Shown here: positions 11,201 to 25,600 of the stretch, piece by piece
How the letters are laid out: every line of letters starts with the position of its first letter
Numbering within the stretch: position 1 is the stretch's first letter
NCBI GenBank assembly: GCA_035222895.1
Contig: JAVYIG010007524.1
Location: 36,883-100,882 of the forward strand
Source of the DNA: Strongylocentrotus droebachiensis
Taxonomy: Eukaryota > Echinodermata > Echinoidea > Camarodonta > Strongylocentrotidae
DNA: 64,000 nt
Reading direction: 5' to 3'
Translations under genes and position numbers: made by a program
The notes under the pieces: model-generated
Database searches by the model: none
The model's input: the letters and a program-made list of their open reading frames with translations, nothing else
What the model was told of the DNA's origin: nothing

Positions 11201-14096
11201 GGTTTATAGTAATGTAATGAACAAAAATTAATGCAAAATCATTATACCATTATTACAAAAGAAACGAAAATCCGAGTCGACTAAACGTTAGGAATGATGC
11301 CAAAATAGTAAGACAACGGGAAAATAACTTATCCATACAAATTTGACGAGAATAATAAAGTTTCCCTTTTTAAATGAGAGATTTATTGTCATAGACTTGA
11401 CCTTTATGAGAGAAATATAGCTACATTATCTAGTAAACATGAGTTTATGCATCTTATGCTTGTAGGCTATTTGGGACTGTTAAAAATCCAATTACTTGAA
11501 TACCACTTATAGTACTGTACTTACAGAATTTTACCAACAGTGGTATTCTTATCATTTTAATGTTTTAAAGTTCGCTAATTAAGTTAACATTTTAGGCTAG
11601 CTCTTCTTTGCAACACGTGTGTAGCGTCAATCCCCTTAATCTCACCAATGTTGTTGTTAAAGTGGATTTGTATTAAGGTGGATCTTCTAAAAGTGGCGCC
11701 TTCTAAGTTCCGCCCAAGGTTATCTTTCATCCGAGTTTGGCGCTTGAAATCTACACCCGAGTGTGCATCCCATTCGCATCGTATATTGACAGGATTAGAT
11801 ATGCCAAAAGGTGTGTTTACGGCGTGTGAGCACAACAGCGGGAAACTTCCTGTAATACTTGTATATCTCTCAAGAGAAAGCTAAGCTGAATGAACACTCG
11901 ATATTATGACGACTGTGAAGGACCAGAGTATATACGGGGATGCTTGCCCTGCCTAGCTCGCCTACACAATACCACTGTCTTTGATCATTATACGTGCTCA
12001 TCACAATGAACTGGAGGGCAGTCACCCAAAATCATATTTACAGTATAGTGTGTTAGTGGCTCACAATCAATAATGCTGCTGATTAAAATTGAATTTTTAA
12101 CGAAGTTATTTATGATATTACAGGGTCTATGTGAAGGAGAGAATTTAATTACTCTCGATATTTTGAATCGTACAAACAATACAAATTATTAATTCAAATT
12201 TGATTCTTTTGTTAATTAATACTGTCACTAAAGATATTAAAGAAGATAAAAATCAAATGGAAATGCTATTTTTTAATTTAAAACAAATTCAAACTCTTAA
12301 TATCTTTATACAGTTATATTCTAGTAAAATAAGACCTAGAAGAGCTCTCTTTTGTTTTTCATTGCTTTTCTATGGCAGTAATATAAATATAATTCATGCT
12401 TGTTGGCCGAGACTTATTCGTCATAACAAAAGCAAAACCCCATCCCACTAGAGAGTAGGCCTACTTATGAAATAAATTATAATATAAATCGAAACAACTT
12501 GGACAAGATTAGCGTACGAATCGATGAAATGAAAGGTTTGTATCAAAAGAGCGGAACGGAGATGGCCAAAGAGAAAACGAAAAGACTTTTAAGAGGTCAT
12601 CTAAGTTCGAAGTTCTTGCTCTTTCGCATTTCATAAATATTATATACGGTGTCCCAATGACCACAGTGGCTATACCAAAGCTACGTAATCATCCCATCGT
12701 CATTAGTATCATTGCCATCAACAAAATATTAAATGAATGTAAACAAAGTCTTAGCAACGCGTGATTATTTTCACAAATCAATGGATTTGCAATGGCGTCA
12801 CATTTTCTCTCCCTGAAGCATTGACTTGTGTAATCTCATGCAGTCTGAGTTTAATCGCTTTATGGGAAGTAAACGGTCAATTAGATTGTCAAAAAGACAA
12901 AAATCCTTCAAATTATCCGATTGATGACGTAGTGTCAATGTGTTAATGCCACATGGCGGCAGACAGTTATATCTTCTTATAAAGCGTCAAACTATCCCTC
13001 CAATCCTTTAATCATTGTATGTTAGTATACAGATTAAACACGGATGGCAGAGAGAGGGACAGGGTAAGGAGATGACAACATTATTTCGAAGTTAATGAAG
13101 AAGAAAAAAATAACAACAAAATATTGTTAATCAAATAAACTCAATCTAAAACAAAGATGGGTCTAATCAATTTGGTTTTATATTATAGAGCAAAGTTCTG
13201 TATAATAATAATTATGTGGCACTTTTTTTATGTATTAGAATTATTAATGATAAACAAAGAAACAATGTCTTGCTTGATGTCTGGTTTCACAATATTCTAA
13301 CTTTCTAAGTATTTTCTATCTGATTTATTTTCTAAATGATCACGATAACGTTGGGTTGTGTCCCCTTCAATATCAACATCAATATAATTATAGTGGGTTC
13401 CTCATGATAATGGCTAATAAAGTATAAAGTTTCATCTTTCCCCATTTATCAATATCTGGATATAGCTGAGGCACAGACCACCATGGTGCTTACCTGTATA
13501 ATCAGGTCCTTATTATACAAGCTATGTCAATTGAAATATTTGCTAAAGATTGCTCAGGATTGTAAAACTGATCTGTCAAAAAGCATTTTTTTACATGGAA
13601 TAGTACAGACCTTCACCTAACTGGCAAGATAACAATATTGATCGTCAACCAGTCATTTACCATTGGACCAGTCACAGTGCTCATTCCAAAGCGGTTGGGA
13701 TGAATCTAATTACCTCTATTTGACTATTGGTATTATGTATCTCATTAGAACTGGGGTAAGATATTATCGCATAATCGATTTGTTCAGTGATCAAAGCAAT
13801 AACATAATTATAAAAGACATGTCGCTTCGATGGAAATCTGAATACAATGTATATCTCACTCGGGCATGAGAATGGAGGCTTGTTAGTTTTAATTCACTTT
13901 TCACAATCGTCATCTTGGGGTTGTAGCCCAGCAAACAATGGTTACTTTGACAAATTTGTAATTGATAAAACTTGTGAAATCGAAGTCATCCCAATTATAA
14001 GATCAAATAGAAGATTATTGTTAAATCTTAAATTACATTCTTCGTTATACTGCGTTGACAATCCTCTGTCCTATACAGCGATACCCTATAGCATTG
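8248..14096. other. Unassigned non-coding stretch
   Basis: Nearly 6 kb of AT-rich DNA with A-, C- and G-homopolymers (about 9250, 10012, 10148) and a CT-rich run (about 10660-10720). The longest open frames are about 100 codons or less and lack domains. I see no splice-bounded exon, RNA gene or transposon ends. Confidence 0.45.
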
Positions 14097-14098
14097 TA

Positions 14099-14307
14099 CA
14101 CTCTAAAAACTGAAATGTTAAATGTCAATTTAAAAGGGCCGAGGAGTGACCGCTCTTTCAAAATGTCAGATTGTTTCTTTTAACCTGCTAGATTCAACCT
14201 TTATAGTGTTGGATCCAGCATGTTCAAAGTGTTAATCTACCATTTTGAACGAGTGGTCACTCCTCGGCCCTTTTAAATGGTGATTTAACATTTCAGTTTT
14301 TAGAGTG
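14099..14307. mobile_element. Tc1/mariner-like MITE with ~67-bp inverted arms
   Basis: The left end CACTCTAAAAACTGAAATG is matched by its exact reverse complement at the right end. The similarity continues inward for about 67 bp with few mismatches, including AAAGGGCCGAGGAGTGACC. TA dinucleotides flank both ends (14097-14098, 14308-14309), as in Tc1/mariner insertions. The 75-bp centre is unique and non-coding, so this is a non-autonomous element that could fold into a long hairpin. Confidence 0.8.
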
Positions 14308-14309
14308 TA

Positions 14310-17300
14310 CCATAGTGTACTGGCATTCACGGGAAGAAGATCAGGACTGACTGCATTTAAAAGCGTTTTTTCCCATTGCTATATTATTATACAAGCCGCT
14401 AAACAGATAAGCGTCGTTAAAAAAAAATCAAACATACAAACTTAAAAAAAAAAAAATCAAACATACCAACTTAAACAAAAAAATCCAAAGACCATACGGT
14501 CGTATATTTACGTGTTCTTTAGATAATGACATCGTTTTTATGCGATTGTGGATTGGGCCAATTTTTCGCATAAACGAAAATCCTCCAGTAATACTTTTTT
14601 TTTCCATTTAAGAAATGGTCATATAATTCATATACCGAAGTCTGTTTTTATTAATCTTGTGGCATGTCCTTCGCATTATATAGTATAACCTTTCTTTATT
14701 TTGTTCTTCATATTTCGCATGAAGAAAACAGCGTATAATAATTATATCCAAATCTACAACACAAAACAGCATCATAATCACTATTTAGAATGGCAAAAAA
14801 CAGGGTCACTCCTTGACACAAGTCATCATGAAAATCTTTGAAGGGGGTTGATTCTCAATCAATTCACTTTTATTGTATTATTTCGTTGTCTCGAACCCAT
14901 ACTTTTACATGAAGTCCATATTTATACAATGTATATCATTTAAATGAGATAAAGACTATACGTGTATGGTGTTCATATAGTTTAGTAAATAATGTTTTTC
15001 CTTTTAACTCGTATTGCATTCGTCCTGTGTATCTAACAAAAAAATGCATTGTGATAATACTGTATGTGATAAACACATTCAAGTTGGTGACAGGCAGTAA
15101 CCCTATATGCTCCAATTCGATTTTTCTTCTTCTGTCTCAATGCTCGCATTTCATTGTGTCATCCCCTCTGTCATCCCAAATGATAAAATCGATGTTGTCC
15201 GTGTTCTTTTATACGATCTGTATTGATCCTCGTCGTAAACCATCTATCCTCTGATTCGCGTGGTTTCATCTCGTATAATGCAATGAGGTGATGAAGAACG
15301 CGACAGACCCGCCTTACGTGCCCTCGGGCCTTGTCTTCAGTGAAAGTTTTTATTCTATCTTCAGGGGGGTATGTCATGGATGAAAAGACCCTTTAAACTT
15401 CTTTTCAACTCACATGGTCACATAATACACAATGTGCTTCGGGATATGCACGTGTAAAAATATGGTACCAAACGAAGATCAGACACAGGAACTTAAATAA
15501 TGAATGATGATCATTTATTGACGAATGCCCTTCAGAACTTAATATTTGTAATTATCATCACCTTCACAAATGTTATTGATCTGATTCCAAACAAATCCAC
15601 TTCTTACGTGCATCTCCAAATCATCTGTCTTCTCATAATACTGTCATGCTGTCGCCGATGTCATCATCGTCATCTCACCACCCATGTTTTCTAATGATGT
15701 GTCCATTATCGGTATCATGATTGTGCGCCATCCGACCGACATCTTCTCTTTCTGGAATGTACTTCTAATCTATCATCTACTTTAATCTTTGGTTTAAGAA
15801 AAGGATTCTTAAGTTTAGATCTTACCGCTGTAGGAAACAACAAAAATTGAAGTAAACTTACCACCTTCGTGCCTCCCCCTAACAAACACGGTTAGTTGGG
15901 AAGTTGACAAGATGCTTTCCATAAAGGGGGGATTAATATTGAATCAAAAGATAAACATATAAATCAAATTAAGTATCGATTTTATCTGTAACTATATTTA
16001 TTTTTATCATTTTTGGTTAGTTTCTTGAGCGTCTATTTACATGTATGTTTTGTCTACTCGTGGTGAGGACATCGGCAGACACCTGCCTTTTCAAAACCTC
16101 TTTGTTCAAGAGACCTCAAAGAAATCAAACTTATTCATCTGAAGAGTATTGCCAACAGAATACGGGGGGTACAAAATGTATATTCCAGCTGTGGAGTATT
16201 TTTAGCTTGTTTGTAAATAATAAATGAATATCGACAAGATTAAAAGCTAAATTTAGCATCGTACATGATAACAAGGCATGCTTCGCTACTTGTGTACATT
16301 AGTAAAACGCCTTCTAGTGCTATTGAATGAAGTAACTTGGGTGCTCATTATCGATTTTATTTTAAAGGGTACGTTAGCTGTCAGAAAAGCATATTAAAAG
16401 AGAAGAAAATATTTTAATTTGAAATTTGCACACGGATTGAGAACAGATTTATCTTTAAATGTTTGTTTTAATGTCTTCGATATTTTTTCCCTACATTTTA
16501 TTGACTCTCTTATTTCATATAAACATTTTGTATATGTTTTGTGATACATGTATAACCATAAATATTGTTAAAAAAACTGTGAGTAAAAAATGTTCGGTCC
16601 TCAAACGGTTAACATGTTCGTATAATTCCCTCTAACACATTAAAGTTATATCCTTCGTTTGTATTCTTCGTTTGGACTACTAATCTTTTTGGAGCAATAG
16701 ATTTCAAATCTTATACTCCAATGCCATTGTGTAAACATAGAAGAAGACAGTAAATCCTTTCACAATGCTAATTACAGTAACATATCTATATCATTATAAG
16801 AAGCATATAAAGCGGATGTGTTTTGTTAAGCCATGAATGTTATCTATGAGGTTCTATATAAGTTAGTGGCGCCACTGTTTCATTCAATGTAACCTCAAGT
16901 GTTTGTTCAAATCATCAGCAACGGAAGCCCACTCCAAACACTCCAAAATTTACCCTTCCTGTTTCTTATCCTTGCAGGGCAGATTCTGTGTGCATGGGGG
17001 AAGTGGGGCACCATTTCAAAAATATTACATAATAATTTAAGGGGTCATTCTTTTGATGTTGGATACAGTTTGCCAATGGGGTTTTAAAAGATGCCATGAA
17101 CGGGTTATGCCTCGAAATCCACTAATGCCCCCTTGGCGATTGCAGAATGTTCAAGGTGCGGTGTCAGAAAAGATGAATTTCGACATTCTCTCATGATTAT
17201 CATCTTAACATCGTCTTATTCTTTTGTGTGGTTTTAGGATTTGTGTCAATTTGGTTCTGGGGATTATGTGCTTTTGAACTAAGCTGCTCTACTAAACGGA

Positions 17301-18399
17301 TTGTAAGGCTGTCGTCTACTGTAGATGACCCTCATAGGGATTGATGAAATCATAAGTCAGTCTATAGGAAGAGCGGAGACATGTAAATATTACACAGCGA
17401 GATATCCTCTTCAGCATGCCATTTCTTTCTTTTCCGATCGATTTCCCTGACTTTTGAGGTCTCATGCATTCTTCTAAAATTACGGGGCACCAAGCCCCCT
17501 CCCCCTCCCCCGCAAAATACTACTAAAATCCCTTGTATAGGCCTACTGGAAGGAACAAACAGTCATGTGAAATTTGTAAATATGTGTTTCCCTTCTCTGG
17601 GAAAAAAATTTGGAAAAGAAAAAAACGCAACTGAAAAATGAAAATGATTTTGTGAGAGATTTTCCATAAATCATTGATTGTAAACTCGAATTGTTAAGAA
17701 TCAGTATCATGAGATTCATCGTCATTTACTTGTTCCTTGGTTTTTAAAAAAGCGTTGATGTACAATAATGATGTATGATGTTAAAAACAAATAATGTGTG
17801 ATTTTATAGCAATGAAAGGGAAATTAGAGAAGAAAAATTATTTCATTTCTCAACTTCACGGCATCGACACTCAGCATGCCGCCGTTTCATATTCCTGTAT
17901 AACGCCCCCAATCGGTGAGGTTTATTTATACAGTTGTGTCGTACTACCGTCGCGAATCCGACGCGTCGGATTCGTTGTTTGGGTTAGAAAAGTAGGCTAC
18001 ACCATGCAGGTGAAGGTTCCGACAGTATCCATGATTCTCTGGCCGAGGAGAGGAGGGGGGGGGGGGATGTATCACAGTTTTAGCAGGAGGGACACAAGTC
18101 AGTACATTTCTGATAAGCATGCAGGCAAGCAAGCCCCCCCCCCACCAATGACAACAACCTTTGGGGGGGGGGGGGGTGCAATGGTTTGTGCATTACCCCC
18201 TCCCCCTTGTATTGTGTATAGCCTAGGTTTTGCCACAGGGGGCTGGGGGCACTTTCAACCTCATGTGTTTTTGGATCCCCCACTGTCGTATCGGTCGAAA
18301 TATTATCTTGGGCCCGGGAATTGAATTTGAATTGTGTGAGTGTTGAAGAAACCCTCCTTCTTAATACTTTGTGAACGGAGTTGGGAACGAATAGGAGGG
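14310..18399. other. Unassigned non-coding stretch with G/C homopolymers
   Basis: No exon or known element could be supported. At about 18055-18215 there are several G10-13 and C9-10 runs. An apparent 176-codon frame crosses them, but it is Pro/Gly-rich low complexity and is not called. Confidence 0.45.
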
Positions 18400-19375
18400 A
18401 GATCTGTAGTCAGCATAATTTACCTAATGTTCTGCGTGATTGTTTACACGTCAGCACCACTCTTTATCGATAGGCAACATTATCATTATTTGTTTCCATG
18501 TAAAATAAAAATGTAATTTACCGTTACACTTACAGCCTTTCCTGATCGATGATTATGTACACTAACTTGTTCATAGGCCCACGTCACTCGCTCTTTCCAC
18601 AAGTACAAGTCCCTTTGATTTAGCCGCGGATTGTGGTACCTCCCAAACTCCAAGTTTGCCACACTTCTGTTATGGGAACAAGCTAAAAATTGACCAATCG
18701 CAACAAGAGAAATCGATGCTACGTCACGATAATGTCTGTGGGTGCGTGCCATCTACGACGAAGATGCCGAGACGGCGCACGCGCACAAGTTAAGTTCGTA
18801 CATTCGCATTATATTATTCGCAATATGCATGCGTACCGTATACCAGCTGATCACTGACGCGCAGTTTTATATCGCGATAGTTCGAAAGCGTACAGACAAC
18901 CATTTGGGAAACGTCCTTCTGAGGAAAAACACGCACGTCCATTTCAGTCTACCACCACCGATACCAGTTTAGAACAGACCTGCATTTTAAAAGTTTGTTT
19001 GGATATTTCATGGAATATTTCAATACTAAAGAAGCTAGCTAGCTAAGCAAGATTTGAGCCTCCAATAGCATCAAACTTCAGTGAGGTCGAGACGGGATTT
19101 CACCAAACTTCAACTCCACTCTCCAGACCATAGTCCAACTTCCACAACTAGAAAAGTCTACAACAGTTCTACCAAGTACCAATCCATACCAAGCTGAGCT
19201 GAGGACGTTTTATTATTAAAACGTTATCATTGTTTTCGTTTATGTTTGGATTACAAAGAGGACACTACTCACTCCACATGTCGAAGTCTCGATGGTGCTA
19301 GCTGGTTTTTCAAAGGAATATCGGGACGTTGGCTCTTTTCACGACCAAATAGGACAAAACGAGGAAGGTGCCGCA
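18400..19375 (+). promoter_or_regulatory. Putative promoter and 5'UTR of the RhoU-like gene
   Basis: This stretch is less AT-rich and has more CpG than its surroundings (for example CGGCGCACGCGCAC at about 18773). It contains a CCAAT box at 18694-18698 and a TTTATATCGCG segment near 18866 that might serve as a TATA-like element. The start site cannot be placed from sequence. A 19-codon upstream reading frame (19242-19301) lies before the main ATG. Confidence 0.4.
19242..19301 (+). promoter_or_regulatory. Upstream ORF in the putative RhoU-like 5'UTR
   Basis: ATG at 19242 opens a 19-codon frame ending at TAG 19299-19301, in a different frame from the GTPase. If it is in the mRNA it could dampen translation of the main frame. 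Confidence 0.35.
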
Positions 19376-19601
19376 ATGCCACCGAACGTCCAACCCAGAG
19401 CTTCGGCTACACACCCACCGAGCACACCGAGTAGTTTTGTGCTGCGGGCCGATTCGGATGAAGATCTTATTCATTGTGATACCAAACTAAAATGTGTTCT
19501 AGTTGGGGATGGGGCAGTTGGAAAGACAAGTCTCGTCGTTAGCTACACAACAAATGGGTATCCAGTGCAGTATGTTCCAACAGCATTTGATAATTACTCA
19601 G
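19376..19601 (+). CDS. RHOU-like: RhoU-like exon 1
   Basis: This exon encodes the N-terminal extension, P-loop and switch I. It ends ACTCAG at a GTAATT donor in phase 1. The frame is open upstream to an alternative in-frame ATG at 19292. Confidence 0.9.
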
Positions 19602-22600
19602 GTAATTTAACATCTGTTTCTTGACTTTCTTCAAGTCTGTACATAAATCAGTTGGATCTTTGTGGGAACACTTTGTGTGTGTATAATTTATTGCTGTAGA
19701 TTCTGATACTTACGCTTTTCTTCCAAAATATATTCATGCCTAAAAACAGTACGGTATGTGTCTGGTATTAATTTAGTTGAATATATATTACATTGTCAGA
19801 CATATTTTTTGTTAATACTTTTTTTATTTCAATATCAATGAACTTGAAGCTAGTACTAGAATGGTTATTTTCTCCATGTTTGTATATTTCTTTTCCACAT
19901 ACTCTCATACAAGTGTACAGTAAATTAGTTGTTTTATTATTACTGTTGTTATAACTAATAATAACTACTCTTAAGATGATTAGATAGTTAACCAACATGG
20001 CCATGATACCATCATTTTAAGGACCAAACTTTGATCTGTCATGTCGCAATATGTGGTTCTCCATCAAACTCGTTGTAACCAAGGAAGCATATTAAATCAC
20101 GTGTGGCAACACTTACCCCCATGACCGTACAATAGAACAATACAGATCAGCAGTACAGGCAGATGGCATCCAGACTAAACAATCGAACATATCCTTTGTG
20201 GCTATTATTGATTTGTCTAAATCCTCTTTTGGTGATGGGGGATGCTACAGGACGCTGCAAGGATGGGTGTTCTTATTGTCTAAACTAATTGTATGAGCAT
20301 CCTGGTGGTTAGTTACTATTGTGTAATAGTGCTACATCTCGATTTGGTGACAATGACCGTTAATGTCTGTGGAGGATATGTTAACAAATAATCACTGTGA
20401 AACTGTTTAGGAGATCTTCATAAATATAGATAATGTGTCCCATTATTATGCATAGAGACGTGTAAAATTTACATTAAATGTTTTCAGCTTGCTTTAGTAG
20501 TGTACTTAAACTTTGAAAATGTAGAATTTCAGATTCCCTCGTACCAGAACAACCCCACCCTCCACAAACAAAATTGAAAACTGAGGATAAAGATCAGGAT
20601 TTGATTCATGTACAGTAGTTTGTGTTGGCACATACCTTTTTATATCCTGATTTATGACATTTGAAGAGGATAAGATTATCCATGATAATCTTGTATTCGT
20701 TTGAAGGGAATAATATGATTTTCTTTTAATACATCACCCCACCCATACTAGGAAGAAGCATTGAAGGTAAACCTAGTGTTATGCATCACCATTCATCAAT
20801 ACATGGTTTTTGTGTGCATGCTTTGTGGCCATTCAGATTGGGAACAACTTGTTGTAGCCTTTCAAGGCAGGGCATGATTCACTCTTCTATTGACGAGCAC
20901 ACTAAGATGCTTAAATTGCGTCATTGTATTCCCAGGAATAGGGATGGGAGAGAGAGAAAAAAGATTTTCCTTTGGGTTTCTTTTGTTACTATCAGGCTTT
21001 TCACCATGATACAATGTGACTGTAGAGAATGACTCTAAACCCTTCCGGTTATGTTTTGTTGGCTAACACAGTGAGTCTATGTCCGTTATAGCATGTGAGG
21101 AAAATCTGTGCCCCTTCACTTCAGTAGGGCAGAGAGGGCAATGAACTGGATAAGCATTAACAAAAAGTTTAATCCTCTTTTTTTCTTTCATTGTTATCTG
21201 TTAATCCCCCTCAATTAGTATTGATACAAGTTAATACAAATGCCACTTGTACATGTACATTAAAATGATTTAATATTCCTCTTTCTTTTTCTATTACAGT
21301 TGTCATAAGAGTTGATGAAAAACCGATCAAGCTTCAAATATGCGATACTGCCGGGCAGGTAAGATAATCACTAAGATTACACATTGTATTTAATTTAACA
21401 ATAAAACCCTTGATGCGTACATGTATGTACAAATTCCAAAGTTTTATAACAAAAACAATAAATGTTAAACTTTAAATACATGTAGTTATCATTACATGGA
21501 AAGCAATTTATTTACCATAAGCAAAATCCACTGTCTCATAGACATAGTCCATAGTACTTAATTCACCATTTGAAAAACTGTACATTGTTGGGCGAACAGT
21601 AGGCCTACACACGTACATGTAATTAACTTATTGTGTGGAGACACTACGGTTGGTATATTCATGCACAGTTGAGGGTATATTTACTTTAATGAATCATCGA
21701 CAAGTCAGGACCTAGTCAACTGTATTAAAGATAACACGTTTTGCATTTCACAATTACATGTACATGTACATCACATATGGACAGTTTTTGAAAATTGGAA
21801 AGAACAGCAAGGAGTACATATACATGTAAGTGAAGTTAAGTTTTAGGTCTTCTAAACTTTGTTTCTGTAAGAGTAAAGTGTCCTATTACTTGCTACAAAC
21901 ATAACAAAACAAACTTGTCCCTACATCAATAATATAGCCTCTATTGCCAACCATCTACATGTAAGTTTGATTTGACAAAATTATGTACAGTGTAGGCCTC
22001 CTATAAAGTGTCAGCACAGTCAGCAAATACAAGTACAAGACTTAAATGTGAACAAAGAAAAACTTTGAAGGCCCTGTATAACAAATATTTTCTGAATTTT
22101 GTTTTGAGTGACTGAATGTGTAGTGTTCAAGTTTAGCCAAATAAATAGACCCAACAGTGGTGGACTAATCAGATCATGGCGCCATGGCTTCAATACCCTG
22201 CTGTGTGCAAAACTCTATACCGCCCATGTTTAGACAAGTTTTTGTTGGCCTCAGCCCATGCAGCTGAGTTTGTAAGCATAAAGAATCGGGCACGGCATGA
22301 TTCCAGTAACACGATTGGAATAATATCTCACATGCATTGTGCTCCAAAACCCAGGTGAAATACCGGGTGTCGGAATGGAGGCGAAATGTTTGCCCAATCA
22401 TTCAAAAGCTTGTGAAATGTTTTGACTGTAGGGTTCCTGTTTTTGTGGAAAGGGTGGTGTTTGAAATCCTTGGACTAGGAAGTGTCATGTTTCATTATGT
22501 GATAGGAATGTTCTCTATCACGTACAGGCTGTTGTACAATGAAGGTGCTCACTTTAAACCTCCCACGCCTTGGAAAGAAATATGTTTGGAAACAAACATG

Positions 22601-25600
22601 TACATGCAGGCCTATATTGTAGTTGTACCAACTGATATCTGATGTTTCAGGTTCAGGTTACCCATAGACTTTACATTTCCATTTGTCTGCATCCTGTCAT
22701 GAAACTCTTGTTGAAACAATATTTTCATAAACCATTCATTGGGCCTCTTTTGTGACCTCCCAAGTGTTATTGTCTACACTTCAATTATTTCAATAGAAAC
22801 GGAAATACAAAATTTGTTTGACACCAAACTATGGTTTGTTGATCTGCTGATATTCCTAGTTTTCTTTCTGGTTAATCACTGGTACTCACTGAGAGACTTT
22901 ACATGTTAGCTCCATTATACCAGTGTTCCCAGCAATTTTTTTAGCATGTGCTTGTATACACATGTAACTCTACACCATGCAAAAAGAGACTGGTCACTGC
23001 TCAAAATGACTGGTACAAATTGCAGACATGTCATGTTCTGTAGAAGGTTTGGATGCATTGATCTATACATGTAGTAACAAACTGTACATGTTTGTTTCAG
23101 ACCCAAGTCATAGCACTATACATGTACATGTAAGTCTTAGGCTCCTAGCCATTTGCCTTCCATGCATAATTCCTGGATTTTCATGAATGATTATTCTGAA
23201 TCTCATGTCTTGCGTGCATTGGTAGGTAGTGAATGATCTCTGCTGAAGTATGGGGAGAATTTATCGCCTGGAGGCCACACTTTACCACTATAAAAGATTT
23301 GTGGAAAAGATTAGCTGTGACGTAAATATTTTTTGATAAATTCTTATTGCCTGTGGGTAAATCCAATCATTTCATTTTGATGCGGTTTTATGAAAAAAGT
23401 CATCATTTGAACTCTTTGAAAACTTTGCAGTATACAAGGAAGGTACCACAGATGTATAGGACATGCACAAACAGAACATACAGAGCAGTTTAGTGGGCTA
23501 CAATAACACTTTTTAACATTTTGCTCATGGATTCAAAGCAAAGATTTTGAACCCTGGCTTACAACCTGTACATGTATTATAGTGTTGGTAGACAGGAAAG
23601 AGGGAACATTATCTTAAAATTATTCCCAAGCATTCCTGGGGAAGGAATTCCATTCCCTTTGTAAAACTTGACAGTGTTTATTTAAGACTCAACTAATCCA
23701 TTCACCAAACTTCCCAGCCCCATTCATCATTCAGCATATTCCCCTCCCTCTATTTATGACCATGATTATTTATAGTTAATGAGATGCAAACTCAATATAC
23801 CTAACATACCTCCCTGGAGAGGGCTTTTTATTCAGCACAATGGCAATATCCCTTGAACAAATTCAAGGGGTGTACATGTCAGCCCCCTAGCCCTCCAAGG
23901 GGTAGAGTTCATTGTATTCAGACAGAAGCAATGAATGAACCCTGATATCGTACACCACAGTGAGTTGCCCAGTGCTCTGGCCCTGCTGTGATACTGTGGA
24001 AGGCACCATGACATCGTCTGGAATGACCAAGGTTCCTATTACAGTTCACACTTGGGTTTCATAATTTTAGGAAGCACTGAAACTGCACTTGGTATTTGGT
24101 AGAAAACAATGACCAAAGATAGTATGATATACATGTACATGTAATTCAAACGAGAGGATGGTATTGGTATACCAATTTAAACCAGTTTTTTTTCTCCTTA
24201 ACTATTGTGCCATAAAGAATAAAAATGTACCAGGGTAGTTCATTTTATCTTATTAGCAACCATGTACTTCATAAGTTCTTGACATGATAATCATAATGCA
24301 CACAATCATATAGGGTTAAGTAGGGTTCAGCAATACAATAGGAGAGCACTTATCACCAATGATATTGGTTCCTGTTCTGTGGTTTAGGAGGTAATTTTGT
24401 GGTTTGCATCATTTACCCATCTCACTGTACGTACAGAGCAGCTAGGATGGTGATGAATAGCACTACTGCACTCTACACTGTGTAAAATGAAAACAAATAT
24501 TTGCGAGCCAGGTTGCAGTCTTGCAGAAGATGCCCTTTTCAAGCCATTGTTCGTAGAGAATGGTACAAAGTATGAAATATAGAACACAGGGACTATGACC
24601 TTGACTCACGGTACAACAGACAATGCGCACTGTATTTCTGAGCGGAAGTTATTGGCAAATTTATTGTATGTAGAAAAAGAAAGAAAGAAAGGGAAGGAAA
24701 AAACAAACAACAATGAATATGCTAGTTTTTTTTTACTAACTTCAGGTCCAGTTAACTTTTGATTTAGAGACCTTTTCAGTTGTGTGGGGCTCCAACATGC
24801 TTGGGTCTCTATTAGGCTAATTGGATAACACCAGATGTTATTCCTACATAAATTGGCTTGCAATGATGCACTAGTTATTAGAAGGTAAAGCAACAGCCAC
24901 AGACTGAAGATAAGAACATCTCACTGTTTTATTTCGAGAAAACTGGGAAGGATAAAGATGGAAATGCCAAACCAGTTTTGTTTTACATGATTTCAATCAT
25001 GATGCATGCAGTGACAAGTTCTGCATTGCATATACTTGTTTAGCCATGTACTTTGGTCTCTGGAAATCGACATGTATTGAACTACACCTACGCAAAAAAA
25101 TAGGTAAACATTACAAGCTGAGACTGTGTAAACTCACCAACCTTTGTGTGTCATATTTTGGCAAATTGCTGTTGAGAATTGTCCAGGATCCATTGGTTCT
25201 TCCATACGTTTCATTATGTAGTCAAATAAAAAGCTTGTTTGAATAGTCGGTTCGAAGCCAATTTTTATCCCCCCCCCCCCTGTTCAAAGCGTATGTATGA
25301 ACCAGTGGGTGTATGAACCATGTACAGTATGAACCAGTGGATGTTGGTCCAAAATTTATCAGCAATTTATACATGTAGTTCCTTTCAATGTTGTGAATTG
25401 TACACATACAAATGTATACACAATAGTAGTCTACATGTTTCTACATGTAGTTCTCTACATATACAGGCCTATATTTTAATTCTCTTTGATATAACAAATG
25501 GAATTTTTCTTGTAGGCGCCAGGTATTGTGTGTCAAGGAAATGAATAGGTGTCATATGAAAGCATCTCTATCATTGCCCTCCTCTGTATACCTGATACCC

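Noticed and set aside
17794..18324. 176-codon plus-strand frame
   Set aside because: It crosses several G and C homopolymers and is mostly Pro/Gly-rich low complexity. No domain, and the opposite strand is equally open.
22337..22642. 101-codon frame in the RhoU-like intron
   Set aside because: No domain, no splice context, typical of chance frames.
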